The translations under genes were made by a program, and so were the position numbers. Below, piece by piece: positions 4,998-7,368 of a DNA stretch of 7,368 nucleotides (position 1 is its first letter; each line of letters opens with the position of its first letter). The stretch covers positions 1 to 7,368 of the forward strand of contig DALTWR010000042.1 of the NCBI GenBank assembly GCA_029986975.1. Reading direction: 5' to 3'. This stretch comes from Methanocorpusculum sp. GTDB lineage: Archaea > Halobacteriota > Methanomicrobia > Methanomicrobiales > Methanocorpusculaceae. The notes beneath the pieces were generated by a model. That model ran no database searches. It was not told the DNA's origin and saw only the letters and a list, made by a program, of their open reading frames with translations.

Positions 4998-5824
4998 TGG
5001 ATCTGGTATTCAGCAGGCTCGATGATTCTGTCGCACGTTTTACAATTCACGGAGCGACACCTGCATTTGCAAACGCGTTTCGTCGCTCAATGATTGGCGA
5101 AGTTCCGACTCTCGCAATCGAAGACATCCGCATCTATGACAATACGAGTGTTCTCTTTGATGAGATTTTAGCTCACCGTATCGGTCTTATTCCGATTAAG
5201 ACTGACCTTTCCCAGTATAAACCGCGGGCTGAGTGTACCTGCGGCGGCGAAGGATGTCCCGGATGCACTGTTACCTTCACCTTAAGTGTTGAAGGTCCGA
5301 AAATGGTTACTTCCGGCGATCTGGTCTCAATGGACCCGAAAGCAGTTCCGGTTCATGACAATATCCCGATTATCAAACTCTGGGAAGGTCAGAAAGTTGT
5401 TCTGGAAGCAACCGCAGAAGTAAACTACGGAAAAGAACATGCCAAATGGCAGCCGACTCTTGCCTGTGGATACAAAGAATATCCGGTCATCACCATCTCC
5501 AAGGATTGTGACGGCTGCGGAAAATGTATCACTGAGTGCCCGCGCAAGGTATTAGAGCTTACTAACGGCAAAGTATCTGTCCGTGTTGAAAACGGCGAGA
5601 GCAAGGAAAAAGACTGTTCCATGTGCAGACTCTGTGAGACTGCATGTATGGGAAGCGAAATCGGCGAGACTTCCGCAATTACTATCTCTGCTGACTCATC
5701 AAGATTCATCTTTGTTGTAGAAAGCGACGGATCTCTTCCGGTTAAAGAAATCATCGAACGTGCACTGCTGCATATCAAAACAGTATCCGAAGACTTAAAA
5801 GATACATTACAGGAGGGACTGTAA
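4997..5824 (+). CDS. rpoD: DNA-directed RNA polymerase subunit D (Rpo3) with iron-sulfur cluster domain
   Basis: This 275-residue subunit corresponds to eukaryotic RPB3 and bacterial alpha and dimerises with RpoL to begin polymerase assembly. The conserved start is FTIHGATPAFANAFRRSMIGEVPTLAIEDI (15-44), with HRIGLIPIKTD at 60-70. A CxCx4CxxC set (C80, C82, C87, C90) follows. A ferredoxin-like insert then has two complete CxxCxxCxxxC motifs: C171, C174, C177, C181 and C207, C210, C213, C217. All eight ligands for two [4Fe-4S] clusters are present, the arrangement known from some methanogens such as Methanosarcina, where cluster state influences D-L dimer formation. The C-terminal part (about 228-275) closes the dimer fold. 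It overlaps rps11 by one base. It is not a bacterial sigma factor despite the symbol. Confidence 0.97.
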   Translation: MDLVFSRLDDSVARFTIHGATPAFANAFRRSMIGEVPTLAIEDIRIYDNTSVLFDEILAHRIGLIPIKTDLSQYKPRAECTCGGEGCPGCTVTFTLSVEGPKMVTSGDLVSMDPKAVPVHDNIPIIKLWEGQKVVLEATAEVNYGKEHAKWQPTLACGYKEYPVITISKDCDGCGKCITECPRKVLELTNGKVSVRVENGESKEKDCSMCRLCETACMGSEIGETSAITISADSSRFIFVVESDGSLPVKEIIERALLHIKTVSEDLKDTLQEGL

Positions 5825-6178
5825 ATGACTAAATCAAACCCCCGCCTTGAATCCCTGATTAGGATGCTTAAGACTGCATCCCGGGAAAACGAGGCAAACA
5901 TCTGGCGTGAGATTGCAGGACGCCTTGAGACTTCCTGCAAGAATCAGGCAGAAGTTAACGTCAGTAAAATCAACCGCTACGCAAACGAGAACGAAACAAT
6001 CATTGTTCCGGGAAAAGTTCTTGCTGCAGGTACCATTGATGCATCTGTCAAGGTCGCAGCATTAACCTTCTCCGACGCAGCACGCGAGAAAATCACCCAG
6101 GCAAAAGGAACCTGCATGACCATCGAAGAGTTAGTCGCAGCAAATCCGAAGGGAAGCCACGTTCGTATTCTGAGGTGA
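5825..6178 (+). CDS. rpl18e: 50S ribosomal protein L18e (eL18)
   Basis: This 117-residue large-subunit protein is found only in archaea and eukaryotes. Recognisable parts are the helical N-terminus NPRLESLIRMLKTASRENEANIWREIAGRL (5-34), the strand NVSKINRY (45-52), the motif VPGKVLAAGTI (61-71), and KVAALTFSDAAREKI (76-90). Length is typical. The start codon abuts the rpoD stop with no gap, behind a strong AGGAGGG (5811-5817), the best ribosome binding site in the operon. Its stop codon overlaps the Shine-Dalgarno site of rpl13. Confidence 0.95.
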   Translation: MTKSNPRLESLIRMLKTASRENEANIWREIAGRLETSCKNQAEVNVSKINRYANENETIIVPGKVLAAGTIDASVKVAALTFSDAAREKITQAKGTCMTIEELVAANPKGSHVRILR

Positions 6179-6184
6179 AGTAAA

Positions 6185-6607
6185 ATGGTAACCGTTATTG
6201 ATGCAGAAAATCTTCTTCTTGGAAGACTCTCCAGTATCGTTGCAACCCGCGTTCTTGCAGGTGAGGAAATTGCAATTATCAATGCAGAGAAAGCAATTGT
6301 CTCCGGAAGCAGAGCAATGGTTCTGAAAGAATACTACACCAAGCGTGTCCGCGGATCCGTTGAAGGCGGTCCGTTCTACCCGAGACGCCCGGACCACTTA
6401 GTCAAGAGAACCATCCGCGGCATGCTTCCGTACAAGACACGCCCGGGAGCAGCAGCTTTCCGCCGTGTTAAAGCATACGTCGGTGTTCCGTACGAATTCA
6501 AAGATGTTCAGGCTGAAGTCTTAACCGCAGCACACCGCGACAGACTTTCCCGTGCACACTATGTTGCAGTCGGTGAAATCAGCAAGAACCTTGGAGCAAA
6601 ATTCTAA
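6185..6607 (+). CDS. rpl13: 50S ribosomal protein L13 (uL13)
   Basis: This 140-residue 50S protein binds 23S rRNA early in assembly. The N-terminus MVTVIDAENLLLGRLSSIVATRVLAGEEIAIINAEKAIVSG matches the archaeal form, and the signature VKRTIRGMLPYKTRPG lies at residues 73-88, with GGPFYPRRPDHL just before it. The C-terminus, SKNLGAKF, is normal. GAGGTGA at 6172-6178 provides the ribosome binding site and overlaps the rpl18e stop. The order L18e-L13-S9-RpoN is widespread in archaea. Confidence 0.97.
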   Translation: MVTVIDAENLLLGRLSSIVATRVLAGEEIAIINAEKAIVSGSRAMVLKEYYTKRVRGSVEGGPFYPRRPDHLVKRTIRGMLPYKTRPGAAAFRRVKAYVGVPYEFKDVQAEVLTAAHRDRLSRAHYVAVGEISKNLGAKF

Positions 6608-6622
6608 ACAGGTGAGTAAAAC

Positions 6623-7021
6623 ATGAAAGTATTAAACACCAGCGGAAAAAGAAAGACTGCTATTGCACGTGCAACCTTCCGTGAGGGTAAAGGCAGAGTT
6701 CGTATCAACTCTGTGCCCTTAGAGGTTTACTCTAACGAGATTATCAGAATGAAAATCTCCGAGGCAATTGCATTAGCTCCGGGATCCATCGACAACGTAG
6801 ATGTTGACATTGAAGTCTCCGGCGGAGGCGTCATGGGTCAGGCAGAGGCAATCCGCACTGCTTTAGGCCGCGGCATCCTTGGATGGACTAACGATCCGAG
6901 AGTCAAGGAAACCTATCTGTCCTACGACAGAACACTCCTTGTTAACGACTCCCGTCAGAAGGAATCAAAGAAGCCGCACTGCCATGGTGCACGTGCGCGT
7001 TTCCAGAAGTCCTATCGTTAA
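6623..7021 (+). CDS. rps9: 30S ribosomal protein S9 (uS9)
   Basis: This 132-residue protein lies in the 30S head, with a C-terminal tail that reaches the P-site tRNA. The start LNTSGKRKTAIARATFREGKGRVRINSVPLE (4-34), the glycine-rich VSGGGVMGQAEAIRTALGRGIL (65-86), and the tail DSRQKESKKPHCHGARARFQKSYR ending in the invariant SYR (130-132) are all typical. AGGTGA at 6610-6615 precedes the ATG by 7 bases; the gap from rpl13 is 15 bp. A strong hairpin and a new promoter follow its stop, so rps9 may be the last gene of the main operon transcript. Confidence 0.97.
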   Translation: MKVLNTSGKRKTAIARATFREGKGRVRINSVPLEVYSNEIIRMKISEAIALAPGSIDNVDVDIEVSGGGVMGQAEAIRTALGRGILGWTNDPRVKETYLSYDRTLLVNDSRQKESKKPHCHGARARFQKSYR

Positions 7022-7039
7022 GCGCGAAATTCAGAATAT

Positions 7040-7063
7040 GTTGGGAGATATCAATCTCTCAAC
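7040..7063 (+). repeat. 10-bp hairpin between rps9 and the rpoN promoter
   Basis: GTTGGGAGAT (7040-7049) and ATCTCTCAAC (7054-7063) pair along all ten positions, with one G-U pair and a loop of only four bases, ATCA. It lies 18 bases past the rps9 stop and ends 2 bases before the GAAAC that precedes the rpoN TATA box. No T-run follows, so it is not a bacterial-style terminator. It may protect or define an mRNA 3' end, or be a regulator site for rpoN. Confidence 0.6.
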
Positions 7064-7065
7064 TA

Positions 7066-7078
7066 GAAACATTTATAA
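7066..7078 (+). promoter_or_regulatory. rpoN promoter (BRE and TATA box)
   Basis: GAAAC (7066-7070) followed by ATTTATAA (7071-7078) matches an archaeal BRE plus TATA box well. The box centre is 22 bases before the rpoN ATG, and no Shine-Dalgarno site lies between, so the transcript is probably leaderless. rpoN may thus be expressed both from here and by read-through from the ribosomal operon. Confidence 0.6.
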
Positions 7079-7095
7079 GGTTAAAAAGATAACTT

Positions 7096-7284
7096 ATGAT
7101 ACCAGTTCGATGTTTCACATGTGGAAAGGTAATTTCCATATACTGGGATGAGTATAAGCAGAGAACAGCAGCCGGTGAAGACCCGAAAGAGGTTCTTGAC
7201 TCCTTAGGAATTGACCGTTATTGCTGCAGAAGAATGCTTCTCTCACACAAAGAAACTGTAGATGAATTGTATCCTTACACGTGA
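7096..7284 (+). CDS. rpoN: DNA-directed RNA polymerase subunit N (Rpo10)
   Basis: This 62-residue zinc-binding subunit is equivalent to eukaryotic RPB10 and joins the D-L platform during polymerase assembly. The atypical zinc site is complete: CFTCG (C6, C9) at the N-terminus and CCRRM (C43, C44) near the end. [12 protein letters not shown] and the helix around [17 protein letters not shown] are highly characteristic. Length is normal. ATG 7096 fits a leaderless transcript from the TATA box just upstream. It is followed 16 bp later by tRNA-Pro on the same strand. It is unrelated to bacterial sigma-54, which shares the symbol. Confidence 0.96.
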   Translation: MIPVRCFTCGKVISIYWDEYKQRTAAGEDPKEVLDSLGIDRYCCRRMLLSHKETVDELYPYT

Positions 7285-7300
7285 AACATGAGAATGAGGC

Positions 7301-7368
7301 GGGGCCGTAGGGTAGCCTGGACCATCCTATTACGTTCGGGACGTAGTGACCTGAGTTCGAATCTCAGC
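7301..7368 (+). tRNA. tRNA-Pro (anticodon CGG), 3' end cut by the window
   Basis: The acceptor 5' strand is GGGGCCG (7301-7307). A D arm typical of archaeal proline tRNA follows, with GGTAGCCTGG. The anticodon stem TTACG/CGTAG has one T-G pair, and the loop TTCGGGA gives CGG at 7337-7339, reading CCG codons. The T arm CTGAG-TTCGAAT-CTCAG is complete. The window stops at the first base of the 3' acceptor strand, so about seven bases are missing. It lies 16 bp after rpoN with no separate promoter evident, so it is probably cotranscribed. Confidence 0.92.

Noticed and set aside
5497..5660. Ferredoxin-like segment of RpoD as a horizontally acquired fusion
   Set aside because: Iron-sulfur inserts at this place are known in RpoD of many archaea, and codon use is the same as in the rest of the gene.
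1..7368. CRISPR array, insertion sequence, attachment site or defence system
   Set aside because: No spaced direct repeats, no terminal inverted repeats with a transposase, no integrase and no nuclease-type genes are present. tRNA-Ser is intact, with no duplicated 3' end nearby.

Overview
The window is archaeal. It carries archaeal-type translation factor 1A, RNA polymerase subunits L, D and N, an L18e ribosomal protein, archaeal TATA/BRE-style promoters, and GAGGTGA-type ribosome binding sites. Gene order, moderate base composition and the FmdE-family gene fit a euryarchaeal methanogen. My best inference is Methanomicrobiales, possibly a Methanocorpusculum-like organism; that lower-level placement comes from memory of the group, not from a search.

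Layout. (1) Positions 1-826 hold a short operon on the + strand: aIF1A with a TTG start, then a small FmdE-family protein 2 bp later. (2) Positions 847-2902 hold a 177-residue protein I do not recognise, probably leaderless, with its TATA box inside an inverted repeat. A full-length TrkH potassium transporter follows. (3) rpoL lies on the - strand at 2917-3189, convergent with trkH, with T-runs for both directions in the junction. (4) Positions 3190-3579 hold no protein gene I can support. They contain the rpoL promoter, a second promoter on the + strand, a stretch of RNA-like hairpins, tRNA-Ser(GCU), and a hairpin-rich leader. (5) Positions 3580-7021 are a tight ribosomal/RNA polymerase operon: rps13, rps4, rps11, rpoD, rpl18e, rpl13, rps9. 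Genes are 0-15 bp apart or overlap by 1 bp, and nearly all have clear Shine-Dalgarno sites. (6) rpoN (7096-7284) follows a 10-bp hairpin and its own TATA box. It runs into tRNA-Pro(CGG), which is cut off by the window end.

How the parts fit. rps13-rps4-rps11-rpoD corresponds to the alpha operon of bacteria, and rpl18e-rpl13-rps9-rpoN is a conserved archaeal continuation. RpoD, RpoL and RpoN, all encoded here, are three of the four subunits of the Rpo3/10/11/12 platform on which archaeal RNA polymerase assembles. Genes outside the ribosomal cluster tend to lack a Shine-Dalgarno site and sit about one promoter length from a TATA box, so they look leaderless.

I see no mobile element, CRISPR array or defence system. 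The least explained material is non-coding: the structured stretch before tRNA-Ser, the rps13 leader with competing hairpins and a masked ribosome binding site, and the hairpin before rpoN. The unknown 177-residue protein and the divergent FmdE homologue are the least explained coding genes.
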